Shown here: piece by piece, positions 21,152 to 31,713 of the stretch
Position numbering within the stretch: position 1 is the first letter of the stretch
Layout of the letters: each line of letters begins with the position of its first letter
From: Clavaria fumosa
Taxonomy: Eukaryota; Basidiomycota; Agaricomycetes; Agaricales; Clavariaceae
NCBI GenBank assembly: GCA_951802425.1
Contig: OX637801.1
Location: forward strand, 2,790,001-2,854,000
Length of the DNA stretch: 64,000 nt
Direction of reading: 5' to 3'
Notes under the pieces: generated by a model
Told to the model about the DNA's origin: nothing
Databases searched by the model: none
What the model saw: the letters and a program-made list of their open reading frames with translations, nothing else
Position numbers and translations under genes: made by a program

Positions 21152-21264
21152 TTTGATCAGAGATCTTCCTAGGGGTGATTGTGATTGATGGATAGGGGCC
21201 TTGTCCAATCAAGGTTGAGATCAGCCTCTAGTGGTTACTAGATAAAAGGAGGGCTCCCTTCCTC

Positions 21265-22080
21265 TTGCCATCTCTTCAGAGTCTGCTTGCTATGTGCTTC
21301 CAAGGCCACCACCTCATCAAGTTCTTCCACAGCTCTCTTCCCTCTTTGCCCCTTGTACTGGGGTTAAACTCTCCTGCGATACCTTCCATTGGTGGGTCCA
21401 ACTCATCCCCACTGATGCAGACCTTTACTGGGTCCTTGATCATTGCTTCGCCTGTGGGGATCCTTCCCCTCTCATCAAGGATTGCTCCTTGACCCAAGGT
21501 CCTTATTGATGTATTTGTGACCTTCTCAAGGACCCTCATGGTGAGTTAGCCGAGTTGCTTCTCTCTGTCTCTGGTAAGTCTGATTCTTCATAGGTTTGGA
21601 CTGGGCTCCTCCCCATCCTTCCTCACTGACTGCCTGGGCCACCACCCCTTGGGGTGATCAGGGTACTTGGTACAAAGGTGGGCAGGATTGGGCTGGGATC
21701 AATTCTGGTCCTGTACATCCTGCTTACTGTCCTCAGGCCCAGATCTTCAACCTCTGGGTGCCCCATTGGTGGCACCTCCTCCGTCACCCTCCATTCCTAC
21801 TGTTGACCTCCCCCCCACCTATTCCTCCCTCCCGTCTCCTGCTCTGGACAATGAGGGCCCTCTCAGTGCTGTGTGGGATCTGGGAGAGGCAGCCTTAGAG
21901 GCTGGAATCTGGGATGGTCAGTTTGCCTCTCATCCCCTGAGGGTTGCCCTTGGGTTCATGGGTGAGTCTGACTTCTCAGACTCCTCTGATGAGTCATGGG
22001 GTGAGGAGTCCTGGGGGTCCGAGTATAGTACATTGGGCTCTTCTGATGATGAAGAAGGGTCTTGGCTTTCCTTCGTGTAG
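21265..22080 (+). pseudogene. Gag-like remnant with a degenerate zinc knuckle
   Basis: Plus-strand frames overlap across this stretch. The one at 21294-21509 contains CFACGDPSPLIKDC, a C-X2-C-X9-C pattern equivalent to a CCHC knuckle with His replaced by Pro. The last one (21667-22080) ends in an acidic, Ser-rich tail (SDFSDSSDESWGEESWG) before a stop. Frame changes and lack of neighbouring LTR or pol make this a decayed fragment at best. A minus-strand ORF (21276-21539) overlaps and is less convincing. Confidence 0.4.
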
Positions 22081-22207
22081 ATAAGTATGATACTTATCTT
22101 TGTGATAAAATATATGTCTGGGGTTTTGCCCCTTGCTCCCTGATTTGCATGGTGTTTCTTAAGTTAAAAGATTGAAATTTGCTGGTTGGGTAGTATGGAC
22201 AATGCTT

Positions 22208-23461
22208 TCATGACACTATCCCATACCAGACCTTTCCATTTCTGTTCTGTGTCCCATCCACATTATACATGGTGATCAGGTTCAGCAGGAGAGATGGCTC
22301 CAGTCCCACCCCTTTTGCCCACTCCATGTCCATGAAGCAGTTGGTGCACCCTGAGTCAACAAGGGCCTTCATCATGGCCAACTTGCCAGTGCTGAGAGCC
22401 TCCAAGTGTGCCTGGATGGCTAGCTCTCATGGCACACATTTCCCCACTTCCAGCTGCACCATGGTTAGGTGCTCTGCTGGTCTCACTTCCTCCTTCACCT
22501 CAGCCCCAATTCAGGTATGTCTCTGCTGCAAGATAGTATATCAGGGTATACTTGCAGTGGGCACAGGGATGGAAAGGGGGCTGGCACAGTTCTTCTCCCC
22601 AGCAGGAGCCCGCCTCTCTCTCTCATATGGCTCCAGGCAGGCTTGGAGCCACATGATCTCTTTCTCATATTCCTCCACCATTTGGGGGGCACCTGATACT
22701 GCACAGGTCTAGGTCCTTGGGACCTGCAGATGCATATCAGGCAGGGGGCAGAATCAGACAGCATGGCCCATCTGGTGGCATTGGAAACAACATCTCTCAG
22801 CAGCAGCCCATCCTCAACCCATGGCCACATCCAGAGGGCATGGAAGGGTCACAGCAGGTCATGCAAAGGTTGTGGTGGGTCGTGGTAGGGTCATGGGAGG
22901 TTGCGAGTTCCATTCTGTGACTATCATGCCAAGTTGCCTCCACTGGGCATCAAGCCTCTCTGCCAGCACCTTCCATTCTCCATATGTCTCTGGCATTGGG
23001 GAGACACCATAGATCCTCTCCACCAACCTCCTACTCAGGTTCAACTCCAGTCAATGGACTAGGATGTTTGAGTCCTTCTCTGCACTCATCTCTGCTTGTC
23101 AGAACAGTGTCTCAAATTTCGCAAAGAACTCTGGTGCTGTCATGGCACCCTGTTTCAACCCTGCAATATCTGCAAGGGCAGTCACATGGTCATTTGGGTC
23201 ATCAAATGCCCACTTCATCTCATCCACAAACTCTGCCCAGGTTCTGGCCTCACCACTACCCAGGATCTCTTCCACCTTCATATTCACCCATTCTGCAGTG
23301 AATCCTTCTCCAGCAATTTTGCTCAGAGCAAAGAGGACCTTCACCAGGTCTGTAGTATAGGTGGTCAGGTTCACCATAAACAGGAGGCAAAGGGATTGGA
23401 GGAATGTATGGAAGTTCCTTTTCTGCCCATCGAAGGGGGCAACAGCTAGGTCCAGCATCAT
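22208..23461 (-). pseudogene. Gag and retropepsin of Ty3 family C
   Basis: Gag begins MMLDLAVAPFDGQKRNF (23461) and continues through FALSKIAGEGFTAEW and IAGLKQGAMTAPEFFAKF. A frame change near 23060-23100 leads to LNLSRRLVERIYGVSPMPET (23044-22859). The zinc-knuckle part is degenerate. The protease segment (22405-22208) has the active site KALVDSGCTNCFMD. Multiple frame breaks show it is inactive. Confidence 0.82.
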
Positions 23462-23713
23462 TTTTATGGCACTGTAAAAATAAGGTTCCAGGCCTCAGGC
23501 ACTTGGTATAACTCGGAGAGGGTCACAGGGGTCATCCTCCAGGTCAGGTCACATGTATCTACACACAGTAAAAATTTCATGTGGTTCTGTTACACACCAC
23601 AGGCAAGGGAAAAGGAGAAGAGGATGATAGGGGCTGAGCTGTGACAATGTGTCACAGTTTGAAATTAAGGGTCCAGGCTAGCCAGGTTAGGACATGGGGC
23701 TAGGGCAGACAGG

Positions 23714-24010
23714 TGGATGTTAGTATTATATCACACTGGGTCTCACACAACTTAGGGGTAAGGTCATGACAACAATACTAACATAAGGGGAAAAGAGTAC
23801 AAAATAGGAAAAGACAAAGTATATATACTGAATGCTTGCTGGCATTCCCATGCTCAGACCTTGCAGATCACATGATGCACCCAAGCCCAAGTCAGGTGAT
23901 CTCTTGAGTATGTAATCCTCCACCACAGGTCATGTGACCTTCCAACAATCTTCTCTAGTTTCTCCACAACTCCTCTTTTGGGATGGCTTAGGTAAGTGAT
24001 CCTAACATCA
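23714..24010 (-). repeat. 5' LTR of family C
   Basis: Minus strand begins TGATGTTAGG and ends CTAACATCCA, so its tips form an inverted repeat. It aligns along its length with both LTRs of element D, for example the shared CCTCCACCACAGGTCATGTG segment. The outer side abuts the 107-bp satellite. Confidence 0.85.
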
Positions 24011-25400
24011 ATTGTGTCATGCATTATCAATTGTAATTACAAATCAGACTCATGCATCAGTAATTGTAGTTATCAATCAATTGTGTCATGCATCAGCTTA
24101 TATGGAGCATTGCATGCAGGCTATCAATTGTAATTACAAATCAGACTCATGCATGAGCAATTGTAATTGTTAATCAATTGTGTCATGCATCAGCTTATAT
24201 AGAGCATTGCATAAAGGCTATCATGCATTATCAATTCTAATTACAAATCAGACTCATGCATCAGTAATTGTAATTATTAATCAATTGTGTCATGCATTTT
24301 ATATGGAGGAATGCATGCAGGCTGTCATGAATTATCAATTGTAATTACAAATCAGACTTGTGCATCAGTAATTGTAGTTATTAATCAATTGTGTCATGCA
24401 TCAGCTTATATGGAGCATTGCATGCAGGCTATCACGCATTATGAATTGTAATTGAAAATCAGATTGATGCATGAGCAATTGTAATTGTTAATCAATTGTG
24501 TCATGCATCAGCTTATATGGAGCATTGCATGCAGGCTATCATGCATTATAAATTGTAATTACAAATCAGATTGATGCATGAGCAATTGTAATTATTAATC
24601 AATTGTGTCATGCATCAGCTTATATGGAGCATTGCATGCAGGCTATCATGCATTATCAATTGTATTTACAAATCAGACTCATACATCAGTAATTGTAATT
24701 ATTAATCAATTGTGTCATGCATCAGCTAATATGGAGCATTGCATGCAGGCTATCATGTATTATGAATTGTAATTACAAATCAGACTCATGCATCAGTAAT
24801 TGTAATTATTAATCAATTGTGTCATGCATTATCAATCTTAATTACAAATCAGACTCATGCATCAGTAATTGTAATTATTCATCAATTGTGTCATGCATCA
24901 GCTTATATGGAGCATTGCATGAAGGCTATCATGCATTATGAATTGTAATTACAAATCAGCATGAGCAATTGTAATTGTTAATCAATTGTGTCATGCATCA
25001 GCTTATATAGAGTAGTGCATGCAGATTATCTATTGTAATTACAAATCAGACTCATGCATCAGTAATTGTAATTATTAATCAATTGTATCATGCATCAGCT
25101 TATATGGAGCAATGCATGCAGACTATCATGCATTATGAATTGTAATTACAAATCAGATTGGTGCATCAGCAATTGTAATTATTAATCAATTGTGTCATGA
25201 ATCAGATTGGTGCATCAGCAATTGTAATTATTAATCAATTGTGTCATGAATCAGCTTATATGGAGCAATGCATCCACAAAGTCATGCATTATGAATTGTA
25301 ATTACAAATCAGATTGGTGCTTGAGTAATTGTAATTGTTAATCAATTGTATCATGCCTTCTGAATTGTATTTATAAATCAGACTGATGCATCAGCAATGA
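24011..25400. repeat. AT-rich satellite, about 107-bp period, roughly 13-14 units
   Basis: Units share AATTGTAATTACAAATCAGA, CATGCATCAGTAATTGTAAT, AATCAATTGTGTCATGCATC and CAGCTTATATGGAGCATTGC. Some units lack the CAGCTTATATGG portion and are shorter (about 50-70 bp). Not a CRISPR array, as units are contiguous without unique spacers. No coding capacity. Confidence 0.92.
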
Positions 25401-26345
25401 GGGTGGAACAGTAAACTATAATGTGTTGCAGAATCCCCAAACAAGATCCACATCATGGTTATCAAGAGAAGAAGAGAAACAAAGCCAGGAGCCAAAAGGG
25501 CAGATGCTGCAGTAGCACAGAGAAGCCCAAGCTGTATGGTACAGCCATGTTGAGCTGAAATCATGTTTGACCTAGGATGTGAAACAACTAGGGATGCCAA
25601 AGTTTGGTTCAGTTCAGTTCCCTGAGACATTTGCCTGAACCACAAACCAGAACCGAATGTTGAGGGCAGGATAGATAGAACCAAGAACCAGAACTGACAG
25701 AAGCATCACTCAATATATGGTTGATGACATGCATCTGACTCAAATCCAGCTCATCCACAACATATCTGAGGAACTCTGACTAGATCACCCTCACCACAGT
25801 AATGTCCCTGGCCAACTTGACCATAATTCTTGTGAGTGTGGTATCCTTGATGTATTCATAACCATACTTCACTAGATGGATTCTGTGTACTTTTGCCACC
25901 ATGCCATTCAGAACCTCCTGGGGGCTCATTTATGAACAGAATATTAGCCACACTAGCTACTTGTTTTGACACAACAGTATCCATTATTCAACCACTTGTT
26001 GCTGAAATGCTTGTAGATAGTTTTGGCAAGGTCTGATACCTGGATGGCAACATAATGGTTGCCTCTGCCTCTCTCAAACCTCATGACAACATGCATGATG
26101 CGACCTTCATCAGGGTATGAAGATTTTCGCTGATGTGTACATCAGCACTTCTACAAGTACCTTGTTTACCTTGCTAACTTGTTTCTGACTTGTTCTGACT
26201 TTTTCTGACCTGTTGCCTTGAATTTCTTGTACTATTTCTAGTTTTTATTACAGTAATAAGTCCTAATGAGGATATGTCAATGGGGCTGGGGTAGTGTTGC
26301 CAATAGCTTGAGCCAATCTATTTTTTTTTGAATTTGCATTGAGTA
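25401..26345 (-). pseudogene. Degenerate coding remnant, family not recognised
   Basis: Minus-strand frames between about 26110 and 25720 show protein-like stretches: MRFERGRGNHYVAIQVSDLA, then LAKTIYKHFSNKWLNNGY. In another frame, VHRIHLVKYGYEYIKDTTL and TRIMVKLARDITVVRVI appear before a stop. No motif I can name. Stops and frame changes show decay. The 26133-26245 part is a dispersed repeat (see the separate entry). Confidence 0.35.
26133..26245 (-). repeat. Dispersed repeat, copy 2 of 3
   Basis: Its reverse complement matches 6950-7062 (TAGCAAGGTAAACAA, then TACTTGTAGAAGTGCTGATG). Part of it also resembles 36020-36085 (GACTTGTTTTGACTTGTTT, then CACTTGTAGAAGTGCTGATG). All three end at the same GTAGAAGTGCTGATG, which may be an element end. 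Confidence 0.65.
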
Positions 26346-26528
26346 ATGTGCCTTTACCACCACCACTGTTGCTGGTTGCTGCTGCTGCTGCTGGTCACTG
26401 CTGCTGCCACTGTCACCATTGCTGAGTCATTGCCACCACTGTCTTCACCATTGCAGGGTCATTGCCACCATTGTCTTCACCATTGCTGGGTCATTGCCAC
26501 CACTGTCTTCACCATTGCTGGGTCATTG
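26346..26528. repeat. GCT microsatellite and about 33-bp minisatellite, target of element D
   Basis: A GCTGCTGCTGCTG run (26370-26410) leads into tandem copies of a unit with CATTGCCACCACTGTCTTC and ACCATTGCTGGGT. The array is cut by element D at CATTG (26524-26528) and resumes at 30557 with CATTGCCACCACTGTC. Confidence 0.85.
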
Positions 26529-26819
26529 TATCAGACTGGGTCTCACACAACTTAAGTGTAAGGTCATGACAACAATACTAAGATAAGGGGAAAAGGGTAC
26601 AAGAATGGAAAAGATGTAGTATATATAGCGAATGCTTCGGCATTTGCCAGCATTCCCACGCTCGGACCTCTCGGATCACGTGATGCGCCCAGGCCCAAGT
26701 CATGTGATCTCCCGATTATGTAATCCTCCACCACAGGTCATGTGACCTTCCAACAATCTTCTCTAATTTCTCCACAACTCCTCCTTTTGGGATGGCTTAG
26801 GTAAGCAATCCTAAGATCA
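26529..26819 (-). repeat. 3' LTR of family D
   Basis: Matches 30254-30556 almost throughout (for example AAAGATGTAGTATATATAGC and GAATGCTTCGGCATTTGCC). Its minus-strand start TGATCTTAGG directly follows a polypurine tract (26820-26829). Its outer end lacks the last about 11 bases seen in the inner end of the 5' LTR. Confidence 0.88.
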
Positions 26820-26827
26820 CCCCCCTC

Positions 26828-28615
26828 TTAAGGCTGGGCATCTCGACCAGCTAGCTTGGCCTTGTCAGGGTGGGCAAGGAAGAAGTCGTGGAGCAGCAGC
26901 GCTACATTGGTGAGGTTCCTACGGGGCTCCCAAGTGTTTTCCTCCACTGGGTATCCCAACCACTTCACCAAGTACTTCACCCCATGCCCCACCTTCTTGA
27001 CATCAAGGATTGCCTCCACATCGTACTCCAGGTGGTCATCTTCAATTGTAGGGGGTGGAGGGGGAGGTAGATTCTGGGAAGGGAAGGAAGGGGGATGGTA
27101 TGGCATCAACAGCAACTCATTGAAGACCCGATGGATGCACCAGGCCCAAGGGAGCTTGAGGCGATACCCAGCAGGTCCCACCTTCTCCTCAACTGTGAAG
27201 GGGCCTGCTCTCTTGTTGTCAAGCTTTTTAGAGGGCCGGTCCATCTTCAGGTTTCTAGTATCCAGCCAGACCAGATCTCCCTCAGAGTACTCCCAACTTG
27301 GGCGTTTCCCCTTATTGTAGCTCTTCTTCATCGCTGCCACTGCTTTCTCCATTGCCTCCTTGGCTACTCCTCGGGACTCCATGAGCTTAGCCATCCACTC
27401 GTCTGCCACCGGGTTCACCTCAGAAGGTGGGCGGAGTCCCCCATTCCAAGTGTGTCATCCATAATCGAGGAAGAAAGGCATCTGTCCTGTTGCGGAGTGC
27501 TCATGATTGTTAAGAGCAAACTCAGCAGTCGACAATCACTTGGCCCAATTGTCCTGGAGGTGGTCCACATAGGCCTGGAGATAGATCTCCATCTCCTGAT
27601 TTGCCCACTCTGTCTGCCCATCAGTCTGTGGGTGGAAGGCCGTACTCGGGTTTGCCTTTACTCAGATCATAGAGTAGAACTCCTTCATGAACCGAGACAC
27701 AAACTGGGAGCCTCGGTCACTCGTGACCTTATGAGGGACTCCATGGTCCCGAAACACTTGATCTCAGAGGAGACGTGCTGCTCCAAGTCCCGTGAGGTCA
27801 AGTCCAATCACCTCGAGCAGTGTCTGTTTTGTGAACTTGTCAATGATGACAAGGATGGCATTATGTCCATGGGAGAGGGGGAGGGGACTGACTATGTCCC
27901 ATGAGATCACTGACCAGGGACCATCAGGAACAGGGTGGGGGTGCAGTGGGGCAGCACACTTGGTACAGTTGGGCTTTGTCCGCTGGCAGGTCTCACACCC
28001 CTGGGCATACCAATCTGCATCTTTCACCATGTCTGGCCACCAATAACCCTTCACTAGTGCCGCTCTCAACTTCTGGGGCCCAGGGTATCCAGCAGCAGGG
28101 AGGTCATGCTCAAACTTGAGGACGGCCTCACGAGCTCCTAGGGGGACCCAAGTGACTATCCCCTTTCGCCAGAGTCCAGCACGATCTCGCCCAGACATGT
28201 CCTCCTGCAATCTCTTCCCTCAACACATGGTTCATGAAGCGCTGGAAGGTTGCTGGTGCATTCTGCAGCCCAAACCACATAATGGCTGGCTCAAAGAGTC
28301 CATGAGGAGTCAAGAAGGCACAGCGGTGCTGGTGCTCTGGCCAGATCTGCATGGATGGGAAACCTCCTTTTGCATCAATCTTAGAGTAGATTGATGCTCC
28401 CTTAAGCACATCCACTGTGTCTCAGATGCACAGGAGGGGGTACTTGTCCTTGATCAGATGTGCATTCAGCCTCGAGTAGTTGATAATCGGCCGCAGTTTG
28501 TTCTTCTCGTGTTTGAAGAAGAAAGGGCTAGCATATGGGGATTTCGAGGGCCAGATATGTCCAGAAGCCAGCTGCTCATCCACCCATCAGTTCATCTCCA
28601 CCAGTGCTGAGGGCC
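26828..28615 (-). pseudogene. Family D pol: partial RT, integrase, chromodomain
   Basis: RT (about 28590-28210) reads WVDEQLASGHIWPSKSPYA, KLRPIINYSRLNA, YSKIDAKGGF, HGLFEPAIMWFGLQNAPATF and FMNHVLREEIA, with one TGA near 28421. It then jumps by deletion to the end of RNase H/integrase linker (GGHVWARS…). Integrase (28210-27764) has KGYWWPDMVKDADWYAQGCETCQ (His/Cys finger) and SWDIVSPLP. The C-terminus (27418-26828) has a GPFTVEEKVGP module and a chromodomain (YDVEAILDVKK, YLVKWLGYP, NTWEPRRNL). The YxDD part of RT and all of RNase H are absent. Confidence 0.88.
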
Positions 28616-29697
28616 TCCAAGTGCACCTGGATGGCTAGCTCTCATGGCACACATTTCTCCACCTCTGGCTGCACCTTGGTTGGGTGCTCTGCCAGTCTCA
28701 CTTCCTCTTTCACCTCAGCCCCGATTCAGGTATGTCTCCGCTGCAAGATCGTATACTTTGGTATACTTGCTGCAGGCACAGGGACGGAATGGGGGCTGGA
28801 ACGACTCTTCTCTCCAGCCAGAGTCCTCCTTTCTCTCTCAAGTGGCTCCAGTTTTGCTTGGAGCAACACAATCTCTCTCTGGTAATCCTCCGTTGTTCGG
28901 GGGGTACCAGGCACTCCACAGGTTTGGGCTCTTGGGACCTGCAGGCGCATGTCGGGCAGGGGGCAGAAATGGACAGCATGCCCTGTCTGGTGGCATCGGA
29001 AACAACATCTCTCGGCAGGGGCGCAACCTCGGCCCATGGCTACATCCAGAGTACATCGCAGAGGGGTTGCGAAAGGTCGTGGAAAGGTCGCGGTGGGTTG
29101 TGGGTCTCATTCTGCAACTATCACATCAAGTCGCCTTTGCTGGGCATCAAGTCTTTCTGCCAGCATCCTCCATCCTCCATAAGTCTCTGGCATAGGGGAG
29201 ACACCATAGATCCTCCCCACCAACCTCCTACTCAGGTTCAACTCCAGCCAATGGACCAGGATTCCTGAGTCCTTCTCTGCACTCAACTCCACCCATCGGA
29301 ACAGCATCTCGAATCTTGCAAAGAACTCTGGTGCCGTCATGGCACCCTGTTTCAACCCTGCAATATCAGCAAGGGCAGTCGCATGGTTGTTCGGGTCATC
29401 AAATGCCTGCTTCATCTCCTCCACAAACTCCACCCAGGTTCCGGCCTCGCCACTACCCAGGATCTCTTCTGCTTTCATATTTGCCCATTCAGCAGCGAAT
29501 CCATCTCCAGTAATTTTGCTCAAAGCAAAGATGACCTTCACCAGGTCTGTAGCATAGGTAGTCGGGTTCACCATAAACAAGAGGCAAAGTGATCGGAGGA
29601 ATGTACGGAAGTTCCTTTTCTGCCCATCAAAGGGGGCAACAGATAGGTCAAGCCTCATAGGTTGGGCTACAGGCAGGGCAACATGGTCTGCCATCAC
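28616..29697 (-). pseudogene. Family D gag with CCHC zinc knuckle
   Basis: The ORF 29697-29107 (196 codons) begins MMADHVALPVAQPMRLDL and includes NFRTFLRSLCLLFMVNPT, FALSKITGDGFAAEW and LNLSRRLVGRIYGVSPMPET. A frame change near 29100 leads to 29037-28726 with the knuckle CFRCHQTGHAVHFC, then a coiled-coil stretch (EDYQREIVLLQAKLEPLERE). The end (about 28650-28615) matches the start of the family C protease region (HLEALSTG) and then fuses to RT by deletion. Homologous to family C gag at 22.4-23.5 kb. Confidence 0.88.
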
Positions 29698-30253
29698 AGG
29701 CCCTGGATGCTGTAAATAAAGTTCTGGGCCTTGGGCACTCAGGATTTCTTCGATCTCTTAACAGTCCTGTCCTCTTAGGCTGCTCTTCTGTGTACTTATG
29801 TACCTATAGAACTCTTATTCTATGAAACTTTTGTTAACGTGGGGCCCGAATGGTGTCCCAGGTGGTCGCTCCACAACTCCTAATGAGTTGCCCATGCGCC
29901 CTTCTGACAATGGTCACAGAGCAAGGGCCCTGTCCACTGGACCAGGAAATTACAGAAAGACTATGTAGGGGCCTTTCCTTGCCCTGTACACTACATGATT
30001 CACTGGTACATAGCTGTAAAACAAAGTTCCGGGCCTTGGGCACTTGGTATCACTTGGGGAGGGTCACAGTAGACTTCCTCTGGGTCTGGTCATGTGTATC
30101 TACACACAGTAAAAATTTCACGCAGTTCTGTTACACACTGCGGGCAGGGTAAAGAAAAAGAGGATGATAGGGGCTGAGCTGTGACAATGTGTCACAGTTT
30201 GAGATTAAGGGTCCAGGCTAGCCAGGTTAGGACACGGGGCTAGGGCAGACAGG

Positions 30254-30556
30254 CAGATCTTAGTATTATATCAGACTGGGTCTCACACAACTTAAGCATA
30301 AGGTCATGACGACAATACTAAGATAAGGGGAAAAGGGTACAAGAATGGAAAAGATGTAGTATATATAGCGAATGCTTCGGCATTTGCCGGTGTTCCCATG
30401 CTCGGACCTCTCGGATCACGTGACGCGCCCAGGCCCAAGTCATGTGATCTCCTGATTATGTAATCCTCCACCACAGGTCATGTGACCTTCCAACAATCTT
30501 CTCTAATTTCTCCACAACTCCTCCTTTTGGGATGGCTTAGGTAAGCAATCCTAACA
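30254..30556 (-). repeat. 5' LTR of family D
   Basis: Partner of 26529-26819. Contains a TATA-like TAGTATATATAGC in both copies. The outer tip reads TGTTAGGATTGC on the minus strand, next to the CATTG target repeat. Confidence 0.88.
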
Positions 30557-30824
30557 CATTGCCACCACTGTCTGTGGGGGTGGGCAATCCCTTGTAATGG
30601 TGTGTTAGCATGACGTCATGGTCTGTGACACAATGCATGACAAAGGCTGACACAACTCATCCCAAGCACTACTCAGTGACCACAAATGGGTTTTTGTTGG
30701 TTCTTTCAATGCTGGTACCTTGGGGAATAGTAATACTATACCTTCTGAATGTTATTTACATATTTAATACAACAGTCATGGGGAATTCACTCTCTCACAG
30801 TCTATGCCTCAACACATCAGAGAA
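30557..30824. other. Continuation of the minisatellite target and unassigned DNA
   Basis: Starts with the resumed CATTGCCACCACTGTC repeat. Near 30585 GGCAATCCCTTGTAATG resembles the inverse of 34400-34415 (GGCAATCCCTGTGATG), a possible end of an older, larger element. No ORF recognised. Confidence 0.35.
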
Positions 30825-31093
30825 TACTGTACCATTTCATTCAATTGACCTGTCATGCATCACACACCCCCCAAAATCAGCCAAAAATCACTCTGGTCAT
30901 GCAACATTTGAGGAATCAGTCAATTTGTAAGGTGAAATTTCCTTTTTTGGTGACAGTTACCTAATATACACTGGTGGAGATGTGGTCAATTATCCCTCAT
31001 GTCATGCTTGACTTCTACTTTCAGTCAATTCAAAATTTGACTGGAGGTGTCATGTGTCACACCACCCGGTCAATTGAATGAAATGGTACAGTA
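30825..31093. mobile_element. 265-bp MITE with 24-bp perfect TIRs and TA target
   Basis: TA at 30825-30826 is followed by CTGTACCATTTCATTCAATT, then GACC. The exact reverse complement ends at 31091, followed by TA (31092-31093). No coding capacity. TA target and length fit a mariner/Tc1-derived miniature element, but the tips do not match the two Tc1-type elements in this window. Confidence 0.9.
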
Positions 31094-31713
31094 AATTCAG
31101 TCCTCATCAATCCAGTCACTTCCTTCTTGGTCCAGATTAAACACCTTCCCCTCCTCTGTACCTAATGTAGGCATCTGTCCTCCAGTGCCCAGCATTTAGG
31201 CTGTCAATGGCTGCTAAAAAGGCTGATCTAATCTCAGGGTTGTAATAGGGCAAAATCAAGGAGAGAAGCAGAGAGAGAGCTTGTAGAAGAGACCAGGATA
31301 GGCAGATAGTGTATACAAAGGTGCCCAGGGTGAAATGAGAGAGGAGCAAAGTCAAGGAATGACACAGGAAGTCATAGAATGTGCACTGCTGCACAAGCTG
31401 TGGCTGTGCCACACTCAGGTTGTGGCTATGCTGCACCACCTTACACTCAAACTTGTAATGGTATAAACTCACTCAGGTTTGAGATTCAGTTTTCAGTTTA
31501 GTGAGCAAAATTACTCAGAACAAGCTGTTCTATAAATGTTATTGACTAGAATTTTAAAATACTTTCCCAAAACCTAGATATGGGCTGTTACTTTGCCATA
31601 ACTCAAAATCTAAGTGTAATAAAAATATTTTGGTCAATAACTTTTGTAGAATACATACCTCTGAGTAATTTCTTTCACCAAAGCTTACACTCAATCTCAA
31701 TATCCAATGAGCC
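31094..31713. other. Unassigned DNA between MITE and Tc1-like element
   Basis: A minus-strand ORF (31137-31472) shows no recognisable domain and is probably noise. The rest is AT-rich. Confidence 0.4.

Larger units (their letters stand above)
22208..24010 (-). mobile_element. Ty3 chromovirus, family C (5' part only)
   Basis: On the minus strand: 5' LTR (24010-23714), leader, gag (23461 to about 22420) and protease (22405-22208). It closely resembles element D at 26.5-30.6 kb along its whole length. It is truncated just after the protease near 22200; pol and the 3' LTR are absent. Confidence 0.88.
26529..30556 (-). mobile_element. Ty3 chromovirus, family D (internally deleted, both LTRs)
   Basis: Minus-strand order: 5' LTR (30556 to about 30254), leader, gag, partial RT, integrase, chromodomain, 3' LTR (26819-26529). 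A 5-bp direct repeat CATTG flanks it (26524-26528 and 30557-30561), and the flanks rejoin into an intact minisatellite unit. Protease, the second half of RT and RNase H are missing, so it is about 4.0 kb. Both outer LTR tips are a few bases shorter than the inner ones. Confidence 0.92.

Noticed and set aside
24011..25400. CRISPR-like array
   Set aside because: Repeats are contiguous, long (about 107 bp) and diverged, with no unique spacers or cas genes, and the genome is eukaryotic.
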